Below are positions 28,217-36,280 of a DNA stretch of 64,000 nt, one piece after another; position 1 is the first letter of the stretch; each line of letters opens with the position of its first letter. The position numbers were made by a program, and so were the translations under genes. The DNA is taken from assembly GCA_031256975.1 (NCBI GenBank), contig JAIRPN010000013.1:434001-498000 (forward strand), in the 5' to 3' direction. This DNA comes from Verrucomicrobiales bacterium. GTDB lineage: Bacteria; Verrucomicrobiota; Verrucomicrobiia; Methylacidiphilales; JAAUTS01. The notes below the pieces were generated by a model. That model was not told where the DNA came from. It was given only the letters and a program-made list of their open reading frames with translations, and made no database searches.

Positions 28217-28903
28217 ATGGCGAGCCTATTCTTTTACCATTTGTATGCGTTGATTTCACGGATGATCTGGCTGCTGTTCACCCGCACGCGGCGGCACGGG
28301 TTTGAGTTTATCGAGGACAAGGGCTGCGTTCTGGCTTCCAACCATGTCAGCCATTTCGACCCGCCATTGATCGGGGCTTATCCGCCCTACAAGCTGGATT
28401 TCATGGCAATGAAGGAATTGTTTTCCAACCCGGTCGGCGACTTTTTTCTGCGCTTGATCGACGCGTTTCCGGTGGATCGCAGCACGGCGGACATGAAGGC
28501 TGTGCGCACGGCCTTGCAACGACTGAAGGACGGACGCATCGTGTGCCTGTTTCCCGAGGGCGGGATTCGCAGCGGCGGGGAATCGGTGCTGGGCGGACAT
28601 GAATTGCCGAAAGGCGCCGCCACGCTGGCGCTAATGGCGAAAGTCCCGGTACGACCCTGCGTGATTGTCGGCTCCGACCAATTGTACGCCTGGCAAAACT
28701 GGTTCTGTCGCCCGGTGATTTTTATCGCGGTGGGTGACGAACTGGAAGCCAATCCGATGTTGCCGAAACACGAGGCGATCGAGGACTTGAACCGGCGGAT
28801 CACCGAGTCGATGCGCGAGATGTTCACATTGATTCAGCAACAACCGGAATATTCCGACAAGCTGGCGTCGCGCACCGCGCAACAAAGATGGGCCGGACAA
28901 TGA
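28217..28903 (+). CDS. 1-acyl-glycerol-3-phosphate acyltransferase (PlsC-like)
   Basis: 228 residues. The catalytic NHxxxxD motif is NHVSHFD near residue 42, with the later blocks FPVDRS, FPEGGIRSGG and PVRPCVIVG. It would acylate lysophosphatidate or a related acceptor at the inner membrane. Its stop codon overlaps the ATG of the following hydrolase gene (ATGA), so the two are translated together. The acceptor is uncertain, because the family includes lipid A and ornithine-lipid acyltransferases. Confidence 0.9.
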   Translation: MASLFFYHLYALISRMIWLLFTRTRRHGFEFIEDKGCVLASNHVSHFDPPLIGAYPPYKLDFMAMKELFSNPVGDFFLRLIDAFPVDRSTADMKAVRTALQRLKDGRIVCLFPEGGIRSGGESVLGGHELPKGAATLALMAKVPVRPCVIVGSDQLYAWQNWFCRPVIFIAVGDELEANPMLPKHEAIEDLNRRITESMREMFTLIQQQPEYSDKLASRTAQQRWAGQ

Positions 28904-29883
28904 CGGGTTTGTTCCACGACGCCTGGGCGCGGGCTGTTGATGGCGTGTCGTTTGGGTTTATCAACGCGTTGCAAATGCGTGCCAAGGCGGGTCGACACGG
29001 GGTCGGGGAGTTTGAGGAATATTTCAACAAATGGTCGTTGGCGTCGATGGATGAATATTACACCGTACCGGAAAATCAGGATTGGAAACTGGACGCTAAC
29101 CGTGAATCCTTCGTGTTTCCTTCTCCCGTCGTTAGCGGCTGTACGGAGAATGATCACGTGCACATGGACTGGTTTCCGGGGCCGAAGGGTTGGAAATCAC
29201 CGGTGATGTTCCTGCTGCACGGGGTGATGTCGGTGAGTGATGTCGGCTATCGCTCGTGGGCGAAAAAACTGAATGCGCTGGGCTGGGGCGCGATTTTCTT
29301 CCACCTGCCGTACCATTACAGCCGCAAGCCACAGGGGGTGTTGAGCGGCGAACTGGCGCTAACGGCCAACCTGATCCGCACCGCGATAGGCATCCGGCAG
29401 GCGGTGGTGGAATTGCGCCTGATGAGCCGCTTGTTGCGGGAAAAAGGTTGCCCGCATATCGGGTTGTGGGGAACCAGTTACGGCGGCTGGATCGCCTCGC
29501 TGTTAGCGTCGCTGGAGGACAATATCAGCACGGCGTGGCTGTTGGAGCCGATTGTGGATGTTGACGTGGCGATCTGGGAATCGCCGGCCACGCGGGTGGT
29601 CCGGCGACAACTGGCTGAGCGCGGAATCACGCGCGAATTGGTGAAACGTCATGTGGCGAAAAGCTGTGCCAGTTATCACCGTCCCAAAGTAAAGCCGGAG
29701 CACTTGATTCTGGTGGCGGGGACCTTTGACAAAATCGCGCCGCCCAGGACCATCCGCGCCTTGCATGAAAAATGGCAGGGTTCGCATTACGCGGAATTCC
29801 GCCAAGGGCATGTGGGATACCAATTAATGCCGGAGACGTTGAAATTGGCGCGGGAAAAACTGCCGCATTTGTTTGAAATGTAG
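28900..29883 (+). CDS. Alpha/beta hydrolase, coupled to acyltransferase
   Basis: 327 residues from the ATG that overlaps the acyltransferase stop; an ATG 12 bases earlier is less likely. The oxyanion strand MFLLHGVMS and the nucleophile elbow GTSYGGW (Ser in GxSxG) are seen near residue 198. The acidic partner lies in VAGTFDKIAPP and the final His in RQGHVGYQ. It may be a lipase, or a serine peptidase-like enzyme acting on the product of the acyltransferase. The substrate is unknown. Confidence 0.8.
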   Translation: MTGLFHDAWARAVDGVSFGFINALQMRAKAGRHGVGEFEEYFNKWSLASMDEYYTVPENQDWKLDANRESFVFPSPVVSGCTENDHVHMDWFPGPKGWKSPVMFLLHGVMSVSDVGYRSWAKKLNALGWGAIFFHLPYHYSRKPQGVLSGELALTANLIRTAIGIRQAVVELRLMSRLLREKGCPHIGLWGTSYGGWIASLLASLEDNISTAWLLEPIVDVDVAIWESPATRVVRRQLAERGITRELVKRHVAKSCASYHRPKVKPEHLILVAGTFDKIAPPRTIRALHEKWQGSHYAEFRQGHVGYQLMPETLKLAREKLPHLFEM

Positions 29884-29885
29884 AA

Positions 29886-29960
29886 TGGTGGAGCTTACTG
29901 GGTTCGAACCAGTGACCTTCCGCGTGTGAAGCGGACGCTCTACCACTAAGCTAAAGCTCC
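29886..29960 (-). tRNA. tRNA-Val (anticodon CAC)
   Basis: Read on the minus strand it begins GGAGCTTTAGCTTAGTGG and ends with an encoded CCA. The 7-bp acceptor stem, D-arm AGAGC, anticodon stem TCCGC/GCGGA with loop TTCACAC (anticodon CAC), and T-arm with GGTTCGAACC all fold. It would read GUG valine codons. It stands alone between a hydrolase gene and a DUF2284 gene; no integrase or attachment-site repeat is seen beside it. Confidence 0.95.
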
Positions 29961-30070
29961 AAAGGAGGGTAAACATTAACCGCGCTGTCGGATTACCGCA
30001 AGTTAATTATAACTTTGCAGCAGGGGGCATTTTCGATCGTTTCGTCGTTAGCGACGGGTAAAATGGCGGG

Positions 30071-30661
30071 GTGAATTATCAGGTCGATGTCAGAGAGGTT
30101 TCCACGGCTTCGCTATTGGCTTATCAAGAACAAGCTTACTTTGAGCAGCTTTGCGCGCAGTGTCCGAATTACGCGGCCAATCACGGCTGTCCGCCGTTTG
30201 ACTTTTCACCGCGGGATTACATCGGGCAATTTGAATTTATTAGTGTGGTGAGGTTGAAGGTGGATACGGCGTCGATGTTGGAGAGGTTCGCTGTTAGCGG
30301 CGAGTTGGTGGAGCAGGGAAGGCAATTGATCGGGCGGGTTCGTTACGGAACGGACCAGACGCTAATGGCGATGGAACAGGCATTTGCCGGGGCGCGGGTG
30401 TCGTTGCCGGGCGCATGCAATGTGTGTGCGACCTGCGCGCGGAAGGCGGGTCTGCCGTGTGAATTGGGGCAACCGCGTTATTCGTTGGAGGCTTTGGGTA
30501 TCAATTTGGCGAAATTGGCCAGGGAATTATTCGGGGAGGAGATTTTGTGGATCAAGGACGGCAAGCTGCCGGAATATTTCTCGCTGATCTGCGGGGTGTT
30601 TAGCGTTGGCGGCGGATTGCGTGACGCGATCCACCGAAAGTTGTCGAGTGCCGGACAATAA
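30071..30661 (+). CDS. DUF2284 predicted metal-binding protein
   Basis: 196 residues from a GTG start. Conserved cysteines occur as CAQCPNY, GCPPF, GACNVCATCARK and LPCELGQPRYS. This pattern matches the DUF2284 family, thought to bind a metal or Fe-S cluster, and the C-terminal YFSLICGVF block is also typical. Function is unknown. A motif copy lies just upstream inside a palindrome (CGTCG TTAG CGACG). The gene is convergent with the glucosaminidase gene. Confidence 0.82.
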   Translation: MNYQVDVREVSTASLLAYQEQAYFEQLCAQCPNYAANHGCPPFDFSPRDYIGQFEFISVVRLKVDTASMLERFAVSGELVEQGRQLIGRVRYGTDQTLMAMEQAFAGARVSLPGACNVCATCARKAGLPCELGQPRYSLEALGINLAKLARELFGEEILWIKDGKLPEYFSLICGVFSVGGGLRDAIHRKLSSAGQ

Positions 30662-30686
30662 AAAAGGGACGCTAACCGCGTCCCTT
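30661..30686 (-). terminator. Rho-independent terminator with CGCTAA motif in the loop
   Basis: A 9-bp stem (AAGGGACGC and complement) with loop TAACC, followed on the minus strand by six T's. It ends the glucosaminidase transcript. The right half of the stem plus the loop constitute one copy of the dispersed motif. Confidence 0.85.
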
Positions 30687-30704
30687 GAGAATCTTTAATT
30701 TAAC

Positions 30705-31628
30705 TCAATTCGCTGTCGGCGGATTGGTCTTGTCGTTAGCGCCTGTGTCACCGGAGGTTTTTTTGTTCAAGGCGACTTGATAGGGGGCGTTGGAGCCCTG
30801 TTTCAGCAAATCGTCGAGTTCTTCCAGGTTGTGGCGTTGCATGATGGTCTTGATCGCCGGGGCGTAGCTGCTGTCGGGGCAGTAGCCGGCGGCAAGGATG
30901 CGGGAGAGGAAGGCTTCGCCAGACTTGGTGTAGAAAGCCGCGCGATAACGGTCGTTGGCTTTCAGGAAGTCGGCATAACCCTGAAATCCGGAGCTCATGT
31001 CCTTATAAACACGGAAATTCGCACGGGTGGCGACACCCAAATCCTTGGTCGGCATGTTAATGCTGTCGCCCTTCCAGGATTCCGCAAAAGCTTTCATGCC
31101 GAAATAATTGTGGGCTTCCTTGGCGAGGTCGCTCTGGCCGTAGCCGCTTTCGTAAATGGCTTGGGAAATGGTGACCGAAGCGGGAATGCCATACTGGACC
31201 TGGATGCGAATTGCCTCGGGCAAGGCTTGTTCCAAAAATTGGCGTTTGGCGCCGTTGGCGGTATCGAGCACGGTCGAGATTTTCTTAGCCAATTGTAAAA
31301 CATCGTCGGGCGAGGAGGTTTGCAACCCGACCAAACGCACGATCTGGTTGTTCAGGCTTTCCAGCTGCTGGTCCTTTTCGGTCTGGATCTGGGCCCATTT
31401 GTTGCGTTCCTTGGCGTAAAATTCCGTTAAAAAAACGCTCATTTTGCTGGAGGCCCAAGTGGTGCCCCAAAGGGTACAGGCCACGGAAATCCACAATGCG
31501 TTGGATACAATCAAAGTGGACCACAAGCCAATGCGCTTTTTCGGTTCCTTGTGGAACCGTTTCATCGCGATCAAAGGCATGAGATCGACTATGGGCTGTT
31601 GTTTTTTATTAGGACTCCAATAACTCAT
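30705..31628 (-). CDS. Membrane-anchored N-acetylglucosaminidase (GH73-like)
   Basis: 307 residues. A cytoplasmic N-terminus (about 30) precedes one membrane segment (GLWSTLIVSNALWISVACTL), a coiled-coil-like linker (KWAQIQTEKDQQLESLNNQI) and a C-terminal glucosaminidase domain. The catalytic Glu lies in AIYESGYGQSDLA, followed by HNYFGMKA, as in FlgJ and mannosyl-glycoprotein endo-N-acetylglucosaminidase-type peptidoglycan hydrolases. It probably trims peptidoglycan in the periplasm. A motif-bearing terminator follows it. Confidence 0.88.
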   Translation of the reverse strand: MSYWSPNKKQQPIVDLMPLIAMKRFHKEPKKRIGLWSTLIVSNALWISVACTLWGTTWASSKMSVFLTEFYAKERNKWAQIQTEKDQQLESLNNQIVRLVGLQTSSPDDVLQLAKKISTVLDTANGAKRQFLEQALPEAIRIQVQYGIPASVTISQAIYESGYGQSDLAKEAHNYFGMKAFAESWKGDSINMPTKDLGVATRANFRVYKDMSSGFQGYADFLKANDRYRAAFYTKSGEAFLSRILAAGYCPDSSYAPAIKTIMQRHNLEELDDLLKQGSNAPYQVALNKKTSGDTGANDKTNPPTAN

Positions 31629-31924
31629 GGTTCCTCCGTTAAATTTGTTGCAAATAAGTTACGCGGAGGCGATTTGAAGTCAAATACGAAAAGTTCTGAT
31701 TATTTGTAACTAGTTGAAAATAATTGCCTTATATATAAATTATAACCATATTAATATTTCAACTATACACAGGAAATTTAATGAAATTACTATAATTTTC
31801 TCTTATTGGTATATAATTGTATTTGTTCTGAGCTGCAGGGCAATTTGGGGTTAATTTCCACACGGCATAAACTTCAAACTCTGCTTGCAGCCGTTGTTCA
31901 TTCTGTCACCATGAAACCCTATCT
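31629..31924. other. AT-rich divergent promoter region
   Basis: About 300 bases between the divergent glucosaminidase and transaldolase genes. The middle (about 31700-31820) is strikingly AT-rich, with runs such as TTATATATAAATTATAACC and no frame of note. It probably holds both promoters. No motif copy and no clear operator was found. Confidence 0.5.
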
Positions 31925-32872
31925 ATGAATGCAGCATTAACTCAACTCGACCAATTTAAGAAGTTCACCAAAGTCGTCGCCGATACCGGCGATTTCCAGT
32001 CCATCAAGGAGTATGAACCGCTCGACGCCACCACCAATCCCTCGCTGATTTTCAAGGCGGTGCAAAAGGACGAATACAAGCCGCTGTTAGCCAAGGCCAT
32101 CAAGGATAATCCGGGTGCCAAGCCAGCCGAAGTGATTGATGCCCTGTTGATCCTGTTCGGTCTGGAAATCCTCAAGTTGATTCCGGGTCGTGTCTCGACC
32201 GAAGTGGACGCCCGCCTGTCCTTTGACACCGAGGCGACCATTGAAAAGGCGCGCAAGTTGATTGGTTTTTATGAAAAGAACGGCATCGCCCGTGAGCGCA
32301 TCCTGATCAAGATTGCCTCCACTTGGGAAGGCATTCGCGCCGCCGAGGTGTTGCAGAAGGAAGGCATCCGCTGCAACATGACCCTGTTGTTCGCCCTGCC
32401 GCAGGCGGTGGCTTGCGCCGAGGCCAAGGCCCAGTTGATTTCGCCGTTTGTCGGCCGTATTTACGACTGGTACAAGAAGGCCAACAACCGCGATTACCAA
32501 GGTGCCGAGGATCCGGGCGTGCAGTCGGTGGGACAGATTTACAATTACTACAAGAAATTCGGCTATCCGACCGAGGTGATGGGCGCCAGCTTCCGCAATC
32601 TCGGGGAAATCCTGGAATTGGCGGGTTGCGACCTGTTGACCATCAGCCCGAATCTGTTGCAGGAAATGAAGGACGCCAAGGGCGAAGTCACGCAGAAACT
32701 CAGCGTGGAAAAGGCCAAGGCTTCCGACATTCAACGCATCGCTAACGATGAGAAAACCTTCCGCTTCCTGTTAAACGAGGACGCGATGGCCACGGAAAAG
32801 TTGTCCGAGGGCATCCGGTTGTTCGTTGCCGACACGGTGAAACTGGAAAAGATCATCCTGGGCGGCAAATAA
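31925..32872 (+). CDS. tal: Transaldolase
   Basis: 315 residues, the TalB length. Signatures are [12 protein letters not shown] near residue 35 and the Schiff-base Lys in [11 protein letters not shown] near residue 130. It moves a dihydroxyacetone unit between sugar phosphates in the non-oxidative pentose-phosphate pathway. The region [18 protein letters not shown] is typical of the class 1 enzymes. A TIM-barrel isomerase gene follows after 18 bases, with a motif copy in the gap, and an RpiB-like fusion lies nearby on the other strand. Confidence 0.97.
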   Translation: MNAALTQLDQFKKFTKVVADTGDFQSIKEYEPLDATTNPSLIFKAVQKDEYKPLLAKAIKDNPGAKPAEVIDALLILFGLEILKLIPGRVSTEVDARLSFDTEATIEKARKLIGFYEKNGIARERILIKIASTWEGIRAAEVLQKEGIRCNMTLLFALPQAVACAEAKAQLISPFVGRIYDWYKKANNRDYQGAEDPGVQSVGQIYNYYKKFGYPTEVMGASFRNLGEILELAGCDLLTISPNLLQEMKDAKGEVTQKLSVEKAKASDIQRIANDEKTFRFLLNEDAMATEKLSEGIRLFVADTVKLEKIILGGK

Positions 32873-32890
32873 GGTCTCGTCATTAGCGCC

Positions 32891-33688
32891 ATGGCCACCC
32901 CCGGCAAGATCAAACCCGGCTTGGTGTCAGTTTCCTTCCGGAAACTGAACCCGCCGCAATTGGTGCAATTGTGTAAGAAGGCCTCGCTCCGTGGCATTGA
33001 ATGGGGCGGGGACCTGCACGTGCCGCACGGCGATTTTGAAATGGCCCGGCGGGTAGGGGAATTGACCCGCGACAGCGGGCTCGAAGTTGCTGCTTACGGT
33101 TCGTATTACCGGGTTGGTTCCAGTGAACGCGACGGCTTGGCTTTCGAAAAGGTGCTGGAGACGGCGATTCATCTGCAGGCGCCGCTAATCCGCGTCTGGG
33201 CGGGGGTCAAAGCTTCCGCGGACGCCGATGAGGCGTATGTGAACTGGGTGATCGAGGAGTCGCAGCGCATCGCCGCGCTGGCGCAGCAAGCGGGAGTCAA
33301 GGTGGCTTACGAGTACCATGCCGATACGTTGACCGACAGCTTGTTGTCGACCGTGACGCTGAATGAGCAAGCGCGGCATCCGAATTTGTTTTTCCTGTGG
33401 CAACCCGCTAACGGCAAGGCGGTCGCCTATAATTTGCAGACGCTGAATACCGTCCTGCCGCGCTTGCAGAACGTGCACGTTTTTCATTGGTGGCCGGACG
33501 CCTCGGTGCGGCATCCGCTAACGACGGGCGAGAAGGATTGGCAGGAATATTTTAAGGTGCTGCACAACGACGATGCCGAGCGCTATGCGTTGCTGGAATT
33601 TGTCAAAGGCGACGAGCCGGAACAGTTGCTGCAGGATGCGGCGACCTTGCACCGGCTGTTGTTTGTTGCGCAGTCGGGAAACGGTTAA
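32891..33688 (+). CDS. Sugar phosphate isomerase/epimerase-like TIM barrel
   Basis: 265 residues of the AP-endonuclease-2-like TIM-barrel superfamily (IolE/xylose-isomerase-like). Visible blocks are GIEWGGDLHVPHGD with metal-ligand candidates, LIRVWAG, VKVAYEYHADTLTD, and VHVFHWWPD. It probably isomerises or dehydrates a sugar or inositol derivative, but the substrate is not readable. It follows tal by 18 bases and may be co-transcribed. Its stop overlaps the end of the convergent small lipoprotein gene. Confidence 0.8.
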   Translation: MATPGKIKPGLVSVSFRKLNPPQLVQLCKKASLRGIEWGGDLHVPHGDFEMARRVGELTRDSGLEVAAYGSYYRVGSSERDGLAFEKVLETAIHLQAPLIRVWAGVKASADADEAYVNWVIEESQRIAALAQQAGVKVAYEYHADTLTDSLLSTVTLNEQARHPNLFFLWQPANGKAVAYNLQTLNTVLPRLQNVHVFHWWPDASVRHPLTTGEKDWQEYFKVLHNDDAERYALLEFVKGDEPEQLLQDAATLHRLLFVAQSGNG

Positions 33689-33834
33689 AACCGGATGCTT
33701 TGCTGCATCGTGGTAAAACCGTTGTCGTTGTGAATCTCCCGGCCTGCGTCACTGGCATGGCCGTTGGTCGAGGTGGCGCAAGCGGCGAACAGGCCTGCGG
33801 TTAGCGCCAGCAACATCAGGGTTAGCGGTTTCAT
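33685..33834 (-). CDS. Small lipoprotein, 49 aa
   Basis: It starts at an ATG that overlaps the stop of the RpiB-thioesterase gene (ATGA). The N-terminus MKPLTLMLLALTAGLFAAC is a clear lipoprotein signal with Cys19. Only about 30 residues follow, with no recognised domain. Translational coupling supports it being real. Upstream in-frame codons belong to a shadow of the fusion gene. Function unknown. Confidence 0.6.
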   Translation of the reverse strand: MKPLTLMLLALTAGLFAACATSTNGHASDAGREIHNDNGFTTMQQSIRF

Positions 33835-34625
33835 TTGTCGCGGGGGATCGGCTCGCTCTTGCCGTGTTTCAAGTTGACCATGATTGCCGAGGTGCGGAAT
33901 ACCTCGGCATTTTTCCGGGCGTCCACCGACCAGACATCGACTTTGCACGAACTATTGCCGACGCTGATGACCTGGCTGATGACCTTGATCACATCGCCGC
34001 TAACGATGGGGGATTTGAAATTGAATTGCTCGAACAGTTTGGTGACGAAGGAGCAGCTGGGAAATGCCAGCGTGGCGGCGTTGTAGGCCATGTCGTCGGC
34101 CCATTTCATCATGTAACCGCCGAAGACATTGCCGGAATGATTCAGGAATTCGGGACGGATCAGCAGGGTTTTTTCATGACGCGGATAGGGCATGTTTGGC
34201 GGTTCAATTTCTGCTAACCGTCGCGCATGGCGTCCGCCCTCGAACGGCGTGGTGAGCCAGATGTCGACAATCTTGATGACCAGATCGGGTTCCACCACTT
34301 TTTGGCCGATGCTTAACACATTGGAATCATTATGCTGGCGGGACAGGGCGGTGACTTCGGGCGACCAGCAAGTAACGCAGCGGATGCCGGAGGATTTGTT
34401 GGCGACAATCGCCGCGCCATTTCCCGACTGGCTGAACACGATGGCCCGGTCGGTCTGGCGGCTGGCTACGGCTTCCACCGCGGGACGAATAAATAAGGGA
34501 TAATCCACCGGAGTTTCGTCAAAAGTGCCGAAATCCAGCACATCATGGCCGAGTTCCTGCAAATGTTCCTTGACCAATTGTTTGTAACGGAAACCAGCAT
34601 GGTCGGCACCGAGGGCAATGCGCAT
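33831..34625 (-). CDS. RpiB/LacA-like isomerase fused to acyl-CoA thioesterase
   Basis: 264 residues. Residues 1-140 match ribose-5-phosphate isomerase B (GADHAG at 6-11, SGNGAAIVANK at 67-77, SRQHNDSNVL at 95-104, FEGGRHARR at 128-136). Residues 150-260 match hot-dog acyl-CoA hydrolases of the YciA type (LNHSGNVFGGYMMKWAD at 161-176, then VSGDVIKV). Known RpiB enzymes use Cys66 (E. coli) or Glu75 (Mycobacterium) as base. Here the aligned positions are Ser65 and Ala71, so classic isomerase activity is doubtful. A small lipoprotein is coupled downstream. The fusion is read from one uninterrupted frame. Confidence 0.9.
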   Translation of the reverse strand: MRIALGADHAGFRYKQLVKEHLQELGHDVLDFGTFDETPVDYPLFIRPAVEAVASRQTDRAIVFSQSGNGAAIVANKSSGIRCVTCWSPEVTALSRQHNDSNVLSIGQKVVEPDLVIKIVDIWLTTPFEGGRHARRLAEIEPPNMPYPRHEKTLLIRPEFLNHSGNVFGGYMMKWADDMAYNAATLAFPSCSFVTKLFEQFNFKSPIVSGDVIKVISQVISVGNSSCKVDVWSVDARKNAEVFRTSAIMVNLKHGKSEPIPRDK

Positions 34626-34814
34626 ATGGTTAATAGTTACTCGCCGCAGGCAAATGGCAAGCCAAGAAAGACTTACCGTTAGCGTCGAAAATCTGTAAAA
34701 AGAATGGAGTCAATCATCTCATTCTTTGAGACTGAGTTTCAATACGGAGGTTTTTGTGCTGTAACTTATAATTGACGTTGCATGCCGAAAGAAATTTTGT
34801 AGCCTCGGAATTCT

Positions 34815-35384
34815 ATGATCGTGAGACGTCCCAAACTCAGTTTGTTCGAATCGCTGTATGTGCCAGCGCTGCTGACTGGGTTAAGTATCACGTTCAAACA
34901 TTTCGTCAAGACGCTAAAGGCGATCATTTTACGCAATAAAATCAAGCATCCGCGCACCCTGATGGATTTTTCCGAGCGGGCGATGGTCACCATGCAGTAT
35001 CCCGAGGAAAAATGGCCGATGCCGGACGGTTACCGCGGGGCGCCGACCCTGGTCAAGGACGAGGACGGCCGTGAAAAGTGCGTGAGCTGCCAACTGTGTG
35101 AATTCGTCTGCCCGCCGCGCGCGATCAAGATTATTCCCGGCGAAATCACCAACCAGCGCTTCGCCAACGTGGAAAAGGCGCCGAAGGAATTTTACATCGA
35201 CATGGTCCGCTGCATTTATTGCGGCTATTGCGAGGAAGTCTGCCCCGAGGAAGCCATCTTCCTGAACAAGGACTACAATATTCTGGCCGATTACAGCCGA
35301 AACAGTTTGCTCCACAACAAACAGAAATTGTACGAAATGGGCGGTGTCGTCCATCGTCCGATCAAGAAGTGGGCAAACAAGTAA
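34815..35384 (+). CDS. nuoI: NADH-quinone oxidoreductase subunit I
   Basis: 189 residues. Two 4Fe-4S motifs are seen, CVSCQLCEFVCP and CIYCGYCEEVCP, which form clusters N6a and N6b in the peripheral arm of complex I. The N-terminus carries an amphipathic helix (LLTGLSITFKHFVKTLKAII) that rests on the membrane. It is the first of six nuo genes here; nuoA-H are not directly upstream. The gap of 66 bases before nuoJ is larger than between the other nuo genes. Confidence 0.96.
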   Translation: MIVRRPKLSLFESLYVPALLTGLSITFKHFVKTLKAIILRNKIKHPRTLMDFSERAMVTMQYPEEKWPMPDGYRGAPTLVKDEDGREKCVSCQLCEFVCPPRAIKIIPGEITNQRFANVEKAPKEFYIDMVRCIYCGYCEEVCPEEAIFLNKDYNILADYSRNSLLHNKQKLYEMGGVVHRPIKKWANK

Positions 35385-35450
35385 CTTGAGCAAGGTGGGA
35401 CTGCCGGAATCGGACACAGGGACGGTTTTCGGCGGGCCTGTTGACAATAG

Positions 35451-35954
35451 ATGGAAGCGATTACTTTTTGGATATTGGCTATCGGTCTGATAGCGGCCGC
35501 GTGGTCGGTCATTTTGCAGCGCAATCCCGTCGCCAGTGCGCTGTCGCTGGTGGCCGGTTTCATCCTGCTGGGCATTTTGTTCCTGACCCTGAATTCCTCG
35601 TTCCTGATGATGGTGCAGATCATCGTCTACGCCGGGGCGGTGATGGTGCTGTTTTTGTTCATCATCATGTTGCTCGACCTGAAGACCGAGGAAAAGCGGC
35701 CGGTGCCTTATTTGCGGTTGGCGGTGGCCTTGCTGATTGCCGCGATATTCGGCGGATTCTTTTTCAGTGCCTTGCAGGCCGTGCCGAACGGCCACAAGGT
35801 CTTGTCCTGGTCGCAGCCGGTGCCGCATGTTGATGCCGGGGAAATCGGTCAGTTGTTGTTTTCGAAATATGTGCTGCCCTTTGAAATCACCGGTGTGCTG
35901 TTGCTGGTGGCGACCATCGGCGTGATTGTCCTGAGCAAGAAGGAGATAAAATAA
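35451..35954 (+). CDS. nuoJ: NADH-quinone oxidoreductase subunit J
   Basis: 167 residues with five membrane segments. The conserved third helix [22 protein letters not shown] contains the pi-bulge region of this subunit, which helps couple quinone reduction to proton pumping. The stop codon overlaps the nuoK start by one base (TAATG), so the two are translationally coupled. Confidence 0.95.
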   Translation: MEAITFWILAIGLIAAAWSVILQRNPVASALSLVAGFILLGILFLTLNSSFLMMVQIIVYAGAVMVLFLFIIMLLDLKTEEKRPVPYLRLAVALLIAAIFGGFFFSALQAVPNGHKVLSWSQPVPHVDAGEIGQLLFSKYVLPFEITGVLLLVATIGVIVLSKKEIK

Positions 35955-36277
35955 TGGAAGCCTTTACGCAAATTACCCTGAACCATTATCTCGCCCTGAG
36001 CGGCATCCTGTTCATGATCGGTATGATCGGTGTGATGATGCGCCGCAATATTATCGTGATTTACATGAGTCTGGAACTGATGTTGAACGCCGCCAACCTC
36101 GCGCTGGTTTCTTTCAGCCGTTTCAGTGCCGTGCCGAAGCTTGACGGCCACATCATGGTTTTCCTGATCATTACCGTGGCAGCGGCGGAAGTGGCGGTAG
36201 GCTTGGCGTTGATCGTTGCCTTGTACCGCTTGAAACAAACCACCAACACCGGTGACCTCACCTCGCTGAAGTTTTAA
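35954..36277 (+). CDS. nuoK: NADH-quinone oxidoreductase subunit K
   Basis: 107 residues with three membrane segments, the MnhC-like subunit of complex I. The conserved acidic residue of helix 2 lies in [16 protein letters not shown], and a second one in [13 protein letters not shown]. It overlaps nuoJ and is followed after three bases by nuoL. Confidence 0.96.
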   Translation: MEAFTQITLNHYLALSGILFMIGMIGVMMRRNIIVIYMSLELMLNAANLALVSFSRFSAVPKLDGHIMVFLIITVAAAEVAVGLALIVALYRLKQTTNTGDLTSLKF

Positions 36278-36280
36278 GTT

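Noticed and set aside
29886-29960. tRNA-Val as an integration site of a mobile island
   Set aside because: No integrase gene, direct repeat of the tRNA 3' end or change in gene content is seen beside it.
34201-34503. Plus-strand frame opposite the RpiB fusion gene
   Set aside because: Antisense shadow of a gene with clear RpiB and thioesterase motifs.
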